A stretch of 64,000 bases of DNA, taken from NCBI RefSeq assembly GCF_002160145.1, contig NZ_NFKA01000010.1, positions 1 to 64,000 of the forward strand, given 5' to 3'. The notes under the pieces were generated by a model. That model saw only the letters and a program-made list of their open reading frames with translations, had not been told where the DNA came from and searched no databases. A program made the translations under genes and the position numbers. Of this stretch, positions 52,374-60,700 are shown piece by piece; the first letter of the stretch is position 1, and each line of letters starts with the position of its first letter. Source of the stretch: Gemmiger sp. An194. GTDB lineage: Bacteria > Bacillota > Clostridia > Oscillospirales > Ruminococcaceae.

Positions 52374-54359
52374 TTATCTTTTTTTGCCCGAGCGGGCCTC
52401 TTCCTCGGCCTGCTCCTGCCGGTAGCGGGCAATGGCCTGACGGATGCGCTTTTCCGCTTCGTCGATGGTGGTGTCTTTCAGCTGCGCGCCCGCCATGGTC
52501 AGATGACCGCCGCCGCCCAGCTGCTCCATGATGACCTGCACGTTCACGGCGCCCATGCTGCGGGCCGAGATGTTCACCCCGCTGCCCTGCTGCACCGCCA
52601 CGAAGCTTGCCCCCACCCCCTGGATGGTGAGCAGGTCGTTGGCCGCCTGAGGCACCGCCACCGCCATGTCCGGCGGCAGCTCGCCGGAGACCGACACCGC
52701 ACAGCCCATATAGATATCGGCGTTTTCCACCAGATTGGACTTGGCGGTGTATTCCTGCAAGCTGGAATTGAACAGCAGCTTCACCCGCTCGGTCATGGCG
52801 CCCATGCGGCGCAGATAAGCCGCCGCCTCAAAGGTGCGCACGCCGGTGTGGATGCCGAAGTTGCGGGTGTCCAGCATGATGCCGGCCAGCAGCGCCTCTG
52901 CCTCCAGCTGAGTGGGGCGGAACTGCTGCCCCTCCACATACTGCAAAAGCTCGCTTACCAGCTCACAGGTGGAGGAAGCATAGGGCTCGTGGAAGAACAG
53001 CACCGCGTTGTCGATGTGACCCACCGCCTTGCGGTGATGGTCGATCACCGCCACCTGGCGGCATTTGCGGTATACATCGCCGCTTTCCAAAAGGCCCTTG
53101 ATGTGGGTATCCACCACCAGAAGCAGGGTGTTGTCGGTCATGCCGTCCAGCGCAACCTCCGGCGAGATGAAATCCTCGCCCAGGCCCGCTTTCTGGAATT
53201 CCTCCAGCACGCTCTGGGCCAGCGTGGCCTCTCGCCGCACCACAATGGCGGCGGGAGCGTCCAGCCCCTTGCAGATGCGCAGCACACCGATGGCTGCGCC
53301 CACACAGTCCAGATCGCTCATCCGGTGACCCATGATGAGCACGCTGTCCGCCTGGCGGATCAGATCGCACAGGGCCTTGGCCACGATGCGGCTCTTGACC
53401 CGGCTGCGCTTTTCCACACTGCGGGATACGCCGCCGTAGAAGGCAAAGCCCTCGGGGGTCTTGACCGCCGCTTGGTCGCCGCCGCGGCCCAGGGCCATGT
53501 CCAGCGACTGGCGGGCCATCTCCTCGCACTGGCGCAGGGTATCGCCGCCCCGGCCCACGCCGATGGACAGCGTCACGTTCACCTCGCCCTCCAGGGCGCG
53601 GATCTTGTCCAGTACATCAAATTTTGCCGCCACCATTTCCTTCATGTGGCGTTCCTCCACCACCGCTATGTAGCGGGCGTTGCTTACCCGCTGCAAAAAG
53701 CCGGTGGTGCGGCCGATGTAGGTTTCCAGCACCCGGTTGATGCCTTCCAGCACCCGGGCCTTTTCCGAGTCCTTCAGCTCGGCCAGCTGCTCGGCGTAGG
53801 CGTCGATCTCGATGATCATATACGCCGGACGGGTGGCGTCGTATTCCGCCGCCCGCTGGCGCAGATCGGTCTCGTCCACCAGGTACAGCACGGTGAGTGC
53901 CTCACGCCCGGCGGTGGTCGACGCAAAGATATTGTATTTGCGGCCCCCGTGCTCCAGCACCTGGCCCGCAGGCTCGCCGCACTGATGCAGGTCCAGCCCG
54001 CAGAGCACCTTGCCCACCGGAGCAAGCAGCCGGTCCTCATCCGCCAGAATGCGCTGGCGGAAGGGGGTGTTATACCACACCAGGGTCTTGCCGCTGAGCA
54101 GCGCCACCGGCAGGGTCAGCGCCCCTAGGCTCAGCTGGGTCTGGCTGTTTTCAAATTTCTCGCACTGCAGCGCCCGGGCAAGCCCACGGCGCAGCCGCCG
54201 CGCCAGCAGCAGGACAGCCAGCGCCACCAGTGCCGCCAGAGGGATCAGCACCCAGAGCAGCCGCGGCTCCAGCAGGCCCACCAGAACGGCCAGCAGCGCG
54301 CACAGCACCACCAGCCCGCCAGTGAAGACCTCCATTGTAAAACGGGGTTTCAGATCCAT
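52374..54359 (-). CDS. gdpP: Cyclic-di-AMP phosphodiesterase GdpP
   Basis: The 661-aa protein has two N-terminal membrane helices (about 10-55), a degenerate PAS part (about 60-150), and a modified GGDEF domain (about 170-300). The DHH catalytic part contains HRMSDLDCVGAAIG and VIDHHRK, and a DHHA1 end has GGGGHLTMAGAQL. It hydrolyses c-di-AMP and so tunes turgor and wall homeostasis. The GGDEF motif itself is degenerate, as in other GdpP proteins. rplI-dnaB follow, and rnj precedes it by 28 bp. Confidence 0.95.
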   Translation of the reverse strand: MDLKPRFTMEVFTGGLVVLCALLAVLVGLLEPRLLWVLIPLAALVALAVLLLARRLRRGLARALQCEKFENSQTQLSLGALTLPVALLSGKTLVWYNTPFRQRILADEDRLLAPVGKVLCGLDLHQCGEPAGQVLEHGGRKYNIFASTTAGREALTVLYLVDETDLRQRAAEYDATRPAYMIIEIDAYAEQLAELKDSEKARVLEGINRVLETYIGRTTGFLQRVSNARYIAVVEERHMKEMVAAKFDVLDKIRALEGEVNVTLSIGVGRGGDTLRQCEEMARQSLDMALGRGGDQAAVKTPEGFAFYGGVSRSVEKRSRVKSRIVAKALCDLIRQADSVLIMGHRMSDLDCVGAAIGVLRICKGLDAPAAIVVRREATLAQSVLEEFQKAGLGEDFISPEVALDGMTDNTLLLVVDTHIKGLLESGDVYRKCRQVAVIDHHRKAVGHIDNAVLFFHEPYASSTCELVSELLQYVEGQQFRPTQLEAEALLAGIMLDTRNFGIHTGVRTFEAAAYLRRMGAMTERVKLLFNSSLQEYTAKSNLVENADIYMGCAVSVSGELPPDMAVAVPQAANDLLTIQGVGASFVAVQQGSGVNISARSMGAVNVQVIMEQLGGGGHLTMAGAQLKDTTIDEAEKRIRQAIARYRQEQAEEEARSGKKR

Positions 54360-54387
54360 GGCCCAACAGCCTCCTTTGCGTTTGGGG

Positions 54388-56220
54388 TCAGACCTCCATG
54401 AGGATGGGCAGGATCATGGGGCTGCGCTTGGTCTTGCGGTAGATGTAGGAGGACAGCGCCTCCCGCACGCGGGTCTTCACGCTGTTCCAGTCCCGCACGT
54501 TCTCGGCGGCGCACCGCTCGAAGCACTGGCTCACCAGGCGGCGTGCCTCGTCCATCAGCTGCTCGCTCTCGCGCACATACACAAAGCCGCGGGAGACCAG
54601 ATCCGGCCCGGCCATGACCTGACCGGTGCGGGAGTTGACGGTGGCCACCACGATCACCAGACCGTCCTCAGACAGATGACGGCGATCCCGCAGGACCACG
54701 TTGCCCACGTCGCCCACGCCCAGACCGTCCACCATCACGGCGCCCGCAGGCACCGGCTCACCGGTGGAAAGACCGTCGGCCGAAAGAATGATGTCCTGGC
54801 CGATCTCGGCGATGTGGATGTTCTTCGGGGGAATGCCCAGCTTTTCGGCGGTGATGGCATGCTTTTTCAGCTGCTTGTACTCGCCGTGCACCGGCAGGAA
54901 ATACTTGGGTGCTGCCAGCGTGAGCACCAGCTTCTGCTCCTCCTGGCAGGCGTGGCCGGACACATGCACATCGTACATGGATTCATAAATGACCTCCGCG
55001 CCCAGCAGCAGCAGACCGTTCACCACCTTGGTGACCATCTTCTCATTGCCGGGGATAGGAGTGGCGGAGATGATGATGAAATCGCCGGGACCCACCCGCA
55101 CGTTGCGGTGGCTGGCGCTGGCCATGCGGGACAAAGCGCTCAGCGGCTCGCCCTGGCTGCCGGTGGTGATCAGCACGATCTGCTCCGGCGGATATTTGTT
55201 GATCTGCTCCAGGTCGATGAGCACGCCCTCCGGCGCATGCAGGTAGCCCAGCTCCAGGGCCATCTGGGTGTTGTTGGCCATGCTCCGGCCGGACACCGCC
55301 ACCTTGCGGCCGTTTTCCACCGCCAGATCGATGATCTGCTGCACCCGGTAGATGTTGGAGGCGAAGGTGGCAATGATAATGCGCTGTTTGTCCGCCCGGC
55401 GGAACAGGTTGGCAAAGCTGTCGGCCACCTTGTGCTCGGTGGCGGTAAAGCCCGGCCGCTCGGCGTTGGTGGAGTCGCTCAGCAGGGCCAGCACGCCCTT
55501 CTTGCCGTATTCCGCAATGGTCACCAGATCGGTGGGCCCGGCGGACAGCGGGGTGTAGTCGATCTTGAAGTCGCCGGTCTGGATAATCACACCCGCCGGG
55601 CAGTCGATGGCCAGGGCCACTGCGTCCGGGATGGAGTGGTTCACATGGATGGGCTCGATGGTGAAGCAGCCCAGCTTGAACTTGTGGCGGGGATGGATCT
55701 CCACCAGCTTGGTGCGGCCCAGCAGATTGTGCTCTTCCAGCTTGTTCTTGATCAGACCGATGGTCAGCTTGGTGGCGTAGATGGGCAGGTTCACCTGCTT
55801 GAGCAGGTAGGGCAGCGCGCCGATGTGGTCCTCGTGGCCGTGGGTGATGACCACGCCCTTGATCTTATCCTTGTTCTGTACCACATAGGTGAAGTCCGGG
55901 ATGACCAGGTCGATACCGAACATATCGCTGTCCGGGAAGACCAGTCCGCAGTCCACAATCAGCATATCGCCCTGGCATTCATACAGGGTGATGTTCTTGC
56001 CCACTTCGCCCAGACCGCCCAGGGGGATGATGTGCACCGGCACGGCCTCTTCCTGCTTGGCGTGGTTCTTGGCGGCGGGCTTGCGGCCCCGGGAATAGAA
56101 GGGGCGGCGGCGCTGGGCGGGCTGCTGCGCGCCCGCGTTCTCGGCCTTGGGCGCGGCCGGCTTATGGGCAGCGCGCGGCTTTTGGGGTTCTTTTTCCTTT
56201 GCGTTTTTTTGTTGAGTCAT
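54388..56220 (-). CDS. rnj: Ribonuclease J
   Basis: The 610-aa product uses ATG 56220 with GGAGGAG upstream. It has an N-terminal basic, low-complexity tail of about 70 residues rich in Lys/Ala/Pro before the canonical core. The metallo-beta-lactamase core has THGHEDHIGALPYLL (about 145-159) and the beta-CASP domain has VSGRSMANN. C-terminal KTKRSP ends the last domain. RNase J does 5'-3' exo- and endonucleolytic RNA decay and rRNA maturation. Promoter TTGACA/TATAAT (56448-56477) gives a leader of about 220 nt. Confidence 0.95.
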   Translation of the reverse strand: MTQQKNAKEKEPQKPRAAHKPAAPKAENAGAQQPAQRRRPFYSRGRKPAAKNHAKQEEAVPVHIIPLGGLGEVGKNITLYECQGDMLIVDCGLVFPDSDMFGIDLVIPDFTYVVQNKDKIKGVVITHGHEDHIGALPYLLKQVNLPIYATKLTIGLIKNKLEEHNLLGRTKLVEIHPRHKFKLGCFTIEPIHVNHSIPDAVALAIDCPAGVIIQTGDFKIDYTPLSAGPTDLVTIAEYGKKGVLALLSDSTNAERPGFTATEHKVADSFANLFRRADKQRIIIATFASNIYRVQQIIDLAVENGRKVAVSGRSMANNTQMALELGYLHAPEGVLIDLEQINKYPPEQIVLITTGSQGEPLSALSRMASASHRNVRVGPGDFIIISATPIPGNEKMVTKVVNGLLLLGAEVIYESMYDVHVSGHACQEEQKLVLTLAAPKYFLPVHGEYKQLKKHAITAEKLGIPPKNIHIAEIGQDIILSADGLSTGEPVPAGAVMVDGLGVGDVGNVVLRDRRHLSEDGLVIVVATVNSRTGQVMAGPDLVSRGFVYVRESEQLMDEARRLVSQCFERCAAENVRDWNSVKTRVREALSSYIYRKTKRSPMILPILMEV

Positions 56221-56442
56221 AGATCTCCTCCGTAAAATTGCGTACGCCGGAAGAGCCCGTTTTTCGTTCCGATGCAAAAACGGCCGGGCGCACGATTGAT
56301 TCAGTTTGATGATGCTTGTGGTGTTGGGCACGATGGGTCCATTTGTTCAATGCGACCGGGCCCCGGACGGATCACGCACACAGAGCAGCAGCAACGGGCC
56401 GCTGCTCGGCCAAGGCTGGCAAACTTCTCCAACCTAAAGTTG
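56221..56442 (-). promoter_or_regulatory. Long 5' leader of rnj
   Basis: The promoter at 56448-56477 leaves about 220 nt before the ribosome site. GC-rich parts (GCCGAGCAGCGGCCCG and GGGGCCCGG) can fold. RNase J often autoregulates through its own leader, but no known riboswitch motif is seen here. Confidence 0.5.
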
Positions 56443-56447
56443 GTTTT

Positions 56448-56477
56448 ATTATACCCTCTTTGTATGCTTTCTGTCAA
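56448..56477 (-). promoter_or_regulatory. Promoter of rnj-gdpP-rplI-dnaB
   Basis: Minus-strand TTGACA (56472-56477) and TATAAT (56448-56453) with 18-bp spacing. Confidence 0.85.
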
Positions 56478-56553
56478 CAAAGTGCCAGGAGCGGGGCAAA
56501 ATAATCCGGAAGGGGTCTTTGTTCAGTATGGGCGGGCCCGGGCCCGCTTACAC

Positions 56554-56582
56554 TTGCCGCCAACGGGCAAACCCGGTATAAT
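56554..56582 (+). promoter_or_regulatory. Promoter of rnhA-mnmA
   Basis: TTGCCG (56554-56559) and TATAAT (56577-56582) with 17-bp spacing, about 85 bp before rnhA and diverging from the rnj promoter. Confidence 0.8.
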
Positions 56583-56672
56583 AATGCCATTGGGCGTTGA
56601 CCGGCTACCTGTTCACAACAGACCGCACCCCGAAACACACAGCCCGCCCTTGTACGCGGGCAGGAGGCAGCA

Positions 56673-57122
56673 ATGAAACAGATCGAAATTTTTACCGACG
56701 GCGCCTGCAGCGGCAACCCCGGCCCCGGCGGCTGGGGCGCGGTGCTGCGCTATAAACAATTTGAAAAGGAGCTTTCCGGCGGTGAGGCCGAGACCACCAA
56801 CAACCGGATGGAGCTCACCGCCTTTATCCGGGCGCTGGAGCAGCTGAAGGAGCCCTGCGAAATTACCCTGTGCAGCGATTCCAAATACGTGATCGACGGG
56901 CTGGAAAAGGGCTGGGCCAAGGGCTGGCGGGCCCGGGGCTGGAAAAAGAGCGACAAATCCCCTGCCCTCAACCCGGACCTGTGGGGCCGTTTGCTGGACC
57001 TGTGCGAGGGGCATGTGATCCACTATAAATGGATCAAGGGTCACGCCGGCCACCCGGAGAACGAGCGCTGCGACCGGCTGGCGGTGGAGCAGAGCAAAAA
57101 ATACGGCGGCCGCCAGGCCTGA
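56673..57122 (+). CDS. rnhA: Ribonuclease HI
   Basis: The 149-aa enzyme cleaves RNA in RNA-DNA hybrids. The catalytic residues are visible: D8 in [21 protein letters not shown]47 in [10 protein letters not shown]69 in [11 protein letters not shown] and D133 near NERCDRLA. The basic handle [14 protein letters not shown] is present. The ATG follows GGAGG by 7 nt. mnmA starts 33 bp downstream. Confidence 0.97.
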   Translation: MKQIEIFTDGACSGNPGPGGWGAVLRYKQFEKELSGGEAETTNNRMELTAFIRALEQLKEPCEITLCSDSKYVIDGLEKGWAKGWRARGWKKSDKSPALNPDLWGRLLDLCEGHVIHYKWIKGHAGHPENERCDRLAVEQSKKYGGRQA

Positions 57123-57155
57123 CGGCCGCTCAGAGCACAATAAGGAGCAACGATT

Positions 57156-58226
57156 ATGAGCGATATTTTATTCCCCGGCAACGATTTTTCCACCTACGAA
57201 AAGCAGGACAAGGTGCTGGTGGGCGTATCCGGCGGTGTGGATTCCGCGGTGTGCGTGCACATTCTGCGGGAGCAGGGCTTCGCGGTGACCGGCGCGGTGA
57301 TCCGCTTCTCTCCTGCCCATGATAAAGCAGTTGAGGAGGCCCGCAAGGCGGCCGCCTCGCTGGGCATTCCGCTGGAGGTCATTGAGGCGGGCGAGGAGTT
57401 CGAGCGCCAGGTGGTACAGCCCTTCTGCCAGGCCTACTGCGCCGGACGCACCCCCAACCCCTGCGTGCTGTGCAACCCCACCGTGAAGTTCAAGCTGCTG
57501 GCCGCCCGTGCCGATGAGCTGGGCATCCCCTTCATCGCCACCGGCCATTACGCCCGGGTGGAGCAGACCGCCGCCGGGCAGTATCACATTGCCCAGCCCG
57601 CCAGCGTGGCCCGGGACCAGAGCTACATGCTCTACCGCCTGGGGCAGGATATTCTGGCCCGGCTGTGCCTGCCGCTGGGTGAGTTCGAGAAGGAGGACAT
57701 CCGCCAGATCGCCCGGGACCTGGGCCTGCCCTGCGCCGACAGCCCGGACAGCATGGAGATCTGCTTCATTCCGGACGGCGACTACGCCGCCTTCATCCGG
57801 GGCCGTGGCCTCGAGGACAAGCCCGGCCGCTTCATCGCGCCGGACGGGAAGGACCTGGGCCCCCACAAGGGCGTGATGCACTACACCCTGGGCCAGCGCA
57901 AGGGCCTGGGCCTGGCGCTGGGCAAGCCCGCCTTCGTGAAGGCCATCCGGGAAAACGGCGACGTGGAGCTGGGCTGGGCCGGTGATGAGTTCTTCTCCGG
58001 CATGACCCTGCGGGACGTATGCTGCGCCGCCGGTGGCGAACTGCCCGCCGGGGATTACCTGGTGAAGATCCGCAGCGCCGCAAAGCCCGTCCCCTGCCAC
58101 TACGACGGTAACGGCCTGGTGCGTTTCGAAGAGCCTGCCCGTGCTCCCGCACCCGGCCAGAGCGCCGTGTTCTACGGCGGCGGCTTGGTACTGGGCGGCG
58201 GCTTCATCGACCAGATTCTGGACTGA
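57156..58226 (+). CDS. mnmA: tRNA-specific 2-thiouridylase MnmA
   Basis: The 356-aa cytosolic enzyme puts the s2 group on U34 of Lys, Glu and Gln tRNAs. It has the P-loop VGVSGGVDSAV (about 22-32). The catalytic cysteines lie in GRTPNPCVLCNPTVKF and in SPDSMEICFIPDGDY. The C-terminal beta barrel ends LGGGFIDQIL. AAGGAG is 8 nt before ATG. This short form (about 356 aa) matches clostridial MnmA proteins. Confidence 0.95.
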   Translation: MSDILFPGNDFSTYEKQDKVLVGVSGGVDSAVCVHILREQGFAVTGAVIRFSPAHDKAVEEARKAAASLGIPLEVIEAGEEFERQVVQPFCQAYCAGRTPNPCVLCNPTVKFKLLAARADELGIPFIATGHYARVEQTAAGQYHIAQPASVARDQSYMLYRLGQDILARLCLPLGEFEKEDIRQIARDLGLPCADSPDSMEICFIPDGDYAAFIRGRGLEDKPGRFIAPDGKDLGPHKGVMHYTLGQRKGLGLALGKPAFVKAIRENGDVELGWAGDEFFSGMTLRDVCCAAGGELPAGDYLVKIRSAAKPVPCHYDGNGLVRFEEPARAPAPGQSAVFYGGGLVLGGGFIDQILD

Positions 58227-58244
58227 TCTTTTTTCAACAAAATC

Positions 58245-58292
58245 AAAAGCAGCCTCCTGCCGGAATACCGCGCAGGGGGCTGCTTTTTTGCT
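58245..58292. terminator. Terminator between mnmA and coaD
   Basis: AAAAGCAGCCTCCTGC pairs with GCAGGGGGCTGCTTTT around a 9-nt loop. It serves both converging genes. Confidence 0.88.
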
Positions 58293-58294
58293 CT

Positions 58295-58810
58295 TTATTT
58301 GTTCGCTTCGTTCTTGTCCGTCTTGGGTCCGAGACGGCGGCGGATGTCGTCGATGATCTCGGGGCAGACAAACTCGGAGATGTCGCCGCCCATGGTGGCC
58401 ACCTCCCGCACGATGGAGGAGGAAAGATACATATACTGAATGTCGGTGGTCATGAACATGGTCTCCAGGGTGGGGCAAAGCTTTTTGTTGGTGAGCGCCA
58501 TCTGGAACTCGTATTCAAAATCGCTCACCGCCCGCAGGCCCTTGATGAGGGTGCAGGCCCCCACATGGGAGGCGTAGTCGGCCAGCAGGCCGCCGAAAAA
58601 GTCCACCCGCACGTTGGGCATATCCTTGGTGACCCGGCGGGCCAGCTCCACCCGCTCGGCGGGGGTGAAGGCGGTGTTGCTCTTGGCATAGTTCACCAGA
58701 ATCAGCACGATCACCTCGTCAAACAGGCTCGAGGCCCGGCGGATGATGTCCAGGTGGCCCTTGGTGATGGGATCAAAGCTGCCGGGGCAGATGGCAATGC
58801 GTTTTTCCAT
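58295..58810 (-). CDS. coaD: Pantetheine-phosphate adenylyltransferase
   Basis: The 171-aa CoA-synthesis enzyme has the nucleotidyl-transferase motif CPGSFDPITKGHLDIIRRA (residues 9-27). The later motif YLSSSIVREVATMGGDIS is the family's adenylate-binding end. ATG 58810 with GGAAAGGAA upstream fixes the start. The C-terminal tail LGPKTDKNEANK is slightly longer than usual. It makes dephospho-CoA from phosphopantetheine and ATP. Confidence 0.97.
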   Translation of the reverse strand: MEKRIAICPGSFDPITKGHLDIIRRASSLFDEVIVLILVNYAKSNTAFTPAERVELARRVTKDMPNVRVDFFGGLLADYASHVGACTLIKGLRAVSDFEYEFQMALTNKKLCPTLETMFMTTDIQYMYLSSSIVREVATMGGDISEFVCPEIIDDIRRRLGPKTDKNEANK

Positions 58811-58930
58811 AAAGCGTGTTCCTTTCCGCTGGGGGCCGCTGGGCCCGCTGTTGGCCATTGCCGCTGCGCGGCATGTGCTCTTAAGTATACCCCCGGAAAA
58901 GCAGCCTTGTCAATTGCCTTTTGCCGCCTG

Positions 58931-60214
58931 TCAGTCCTGCTCGCACAGCTCGCAGAGCTTCTGGTAGAAGGGGGTGTTGTCCAGTGTGGCGAAGTAATCC
59001 ATGGGGGTCTCGGCCCGGCGGATCACCTCATGGCTGCCGTCCTCATGCAGCAGCACCTCGGCGCTGCGCAGCTTGCCGTTGTAGTTGTAGCCCATGGAGA
59101 AGCCGTGGGCGCCGGTGTCGTGGATGACCAGCACGTCGCCGATGCCGGTCTCGGGCAGGGCCCGGTCGATGGCGAACTTGTCGTTGTTCTCGCACAGACC
59201 GCCGGTCACATCGTACACATGGTCGCAGGGCTCGTTTTCCTTGCCCAGCACGGTGATGTGATGGTACGCGCCGTACATGGCCGGGCGCATCAGGTTGGCG
59301 GCGCAGGCGTCCAGACCCAGGTAGTCCTTCTGGATGTGCTTTTCGTGGAGCACGGTGGCCACCAGATGGCCGTAGGGGGCCAGCATGAACCGGCCCAGCT
59401 CGGTGAAGATGGACACATCGCCCATGCCCGCGGGCACCAGGATCTCCTCGAACTTCTTGCGCACGCCCTCACCGATGGCAGCAATGTCGCTGGCGGGCTC
59501 CTCGGGGCGGTAGTCCACGCCCACGCCGCCGGACAGGTTGATGAATTTGATCTTTGCGCCGGTGGCCTGGTTCAGCCGCACCGCCAGACGGAACAAAATC
59601 TCGGCCAGGGCCGGATAATAATCGTTGCTGGTGGTGTTGCTGGCCAGAAAAGCGTGGATGCCGAACTGCTTTGCACCCTTCTTCATCAGCTTTTCAAAGG
59701 CAGAGGCCATCTGCTCCTCGGTCATGCCATACTTTGCCTCGCCGGGGTTGTCCATGATGTCGTTGCCCATGCTGAACACGCCGCCCGGATTGTAGCGGCA
59801 GAACACGGTCTCCGGCACGCCGGCCACCCGGTCCAGGAATTCCACATGGGTGTAGTCGTCCAGGTTGATGTAGGCGCCCATCTGACGGGCCTTTTTCATG
59901 TCCTGAGCGGGGGTCACGTTGGAGGAAAACATCACATCCTGGCCGGAAAAGCCGCAGGCCTCGCTGAGCAGCAGTTCGGTGTAGGTGGAGCAGTCCACCC
60001 CGCAGCCCTCCTCCTGCAAAATCTTCAGCAGCGCCGGGGTGGGCGTGGCCTTCACCGCGAAATACTCTTTGTAGCCCTTGTTCCAGGCAAAGGCCGCATT
60101 CAGGCGGCGGGCATTTTCCCGAATGCCCTTTTCGTCGTAGATATGAAAGGGCGTGGGCACGTCCTCAATGATCGTCTGGGCCTGCTCCAGGCTGATGAAC
60201 GGATGCTTTTGCAT
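58931..60214 (-). CDS. lysA: Diaminopimelate decarboxylase
   Basis: The 427-aa PLP enzyme has the PLP lysine in YFAVKATPTPALLKIL (about residue 52), the GVDCSTYTELLLSE segment, the glycine-rich GGVGVDYRPEE and a C-terminal cysteine of the dimer site in GGLCENNDKFA. It performs the last step of lysine synthesis and controls the meso-DAP pool for peptidoglycan. The relation to other group IV decarboxylases is close, so the substrate call is from overall pattern. No neighbour of the lysine pathway is present. Confidence 0.9.
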   Translation of the reverse strand: MQKHPFISLEQAQTIIEDVPTPFHIYDEKGIRENARRLNAAFAWNKGYKEYFAVKATPTPALLKILQEEGCGVDCSTYTELLLSEACGFSGQDVMFSSNVTPAQDMKKARQMGAYINLDDYTHVEFLDRVAGVPETVFCRYNPGGVFSMGNDIMDNPGEAKYGMTEEQMASAFEKLMKKGAKQFGIHAFLASNTTSNDYYPALAEILFRLAVRLNQATGAKIKFINLSGGVGVDYRPEEPASDIAAIGEGVRKKFEEILVPAGMGDVSIFTELGRFMLAPYGHLVATVLHEKHIQKDYLGLDACAANLMRPAMYGAYHHITVLGKENEPCDHVYDVTGGLCENNDKFAIDRALPETGIGDVLVIHDTGAHGFSMGYNYNGKLRSAEVLLHEDGSHEVIRRAETPMDYFATLDNTPFYQKLCELCEQD

Positions 60215-60335
60215 GATGATTTTCTCTCCCTTTCCCGCGGGGCTTGATTCGCCCGGTTTACTCGCGCAGCATTTATTTTAGCACAGTATAACACAAAAGG
60301 AACCCACAGCGCAACGACATGTTTTGCAGGCAGCA

Positions 60336-60371
60336 AAAAAGCCCTTCAAACCAAATGTTTGAAGGGCTTTG
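60336..60371 (-). terminator. Terminator of the tRNA-Asp-tRNA-Thr unit
   Basis: On the minus strand AAAGCCCTTCAAAC and GTTTGAAGGGCTTT form a stem, followed by TTTTTT. Confidence 0.92.
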
Positions 60372-60375
60372 ACCA

Positions 60376-60451
<76 letters not shown>

Positions 60452-60455
60452 AAGA

Positions 60456-60532
60456 TGGCGACCCGGATGGGGCTCGAACCCACGACCTCTAGCGTGACAG
60501 GCTAGCGTTCTAACCAACTGAACTACCGGGCC
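60456..60532 (-). tRNA. tRNA-Asp (anticodon GTC)
   Basis: The 77-nt minus-strand gene has acceptor GGCCCGG/CCGGGTC, anticodon stem CTAGC/GCTAG around CTGTCAC, T arm GTGGG-TTCGAGC-CCCAT and encoded CCA. It is first in the unit behind a consensus promoter. Confidence 0.97.
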
Positions 60533-60563
60533 ATCTTTGAGTTGCCTTGTGGCGACTCTTAGT

Positions 60564-60592
60564 ATTATACAGACACTTCCCTCAATTGTCAA
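60564..60592 (-). promoter_or_regulatory. Promoter of the tRNA-Asp-tRNA-Thr unit
   Basis: Minus-strand TTGACA (60587-60592) and TATAAT (60564-60569) with 17-bp spacing. Confidence 0.92.
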
Positions 60593-60700
60593 CCACTTTT
60601 TCAAAAAATTTTTCAGCTTTTTTTACGCCACTTTTTTGCCCCAAAAACCGGCGGCGGGCGGGGCGTTTTGCCCATTCGCCCGCCGCCCGGAAAAGGGGTT

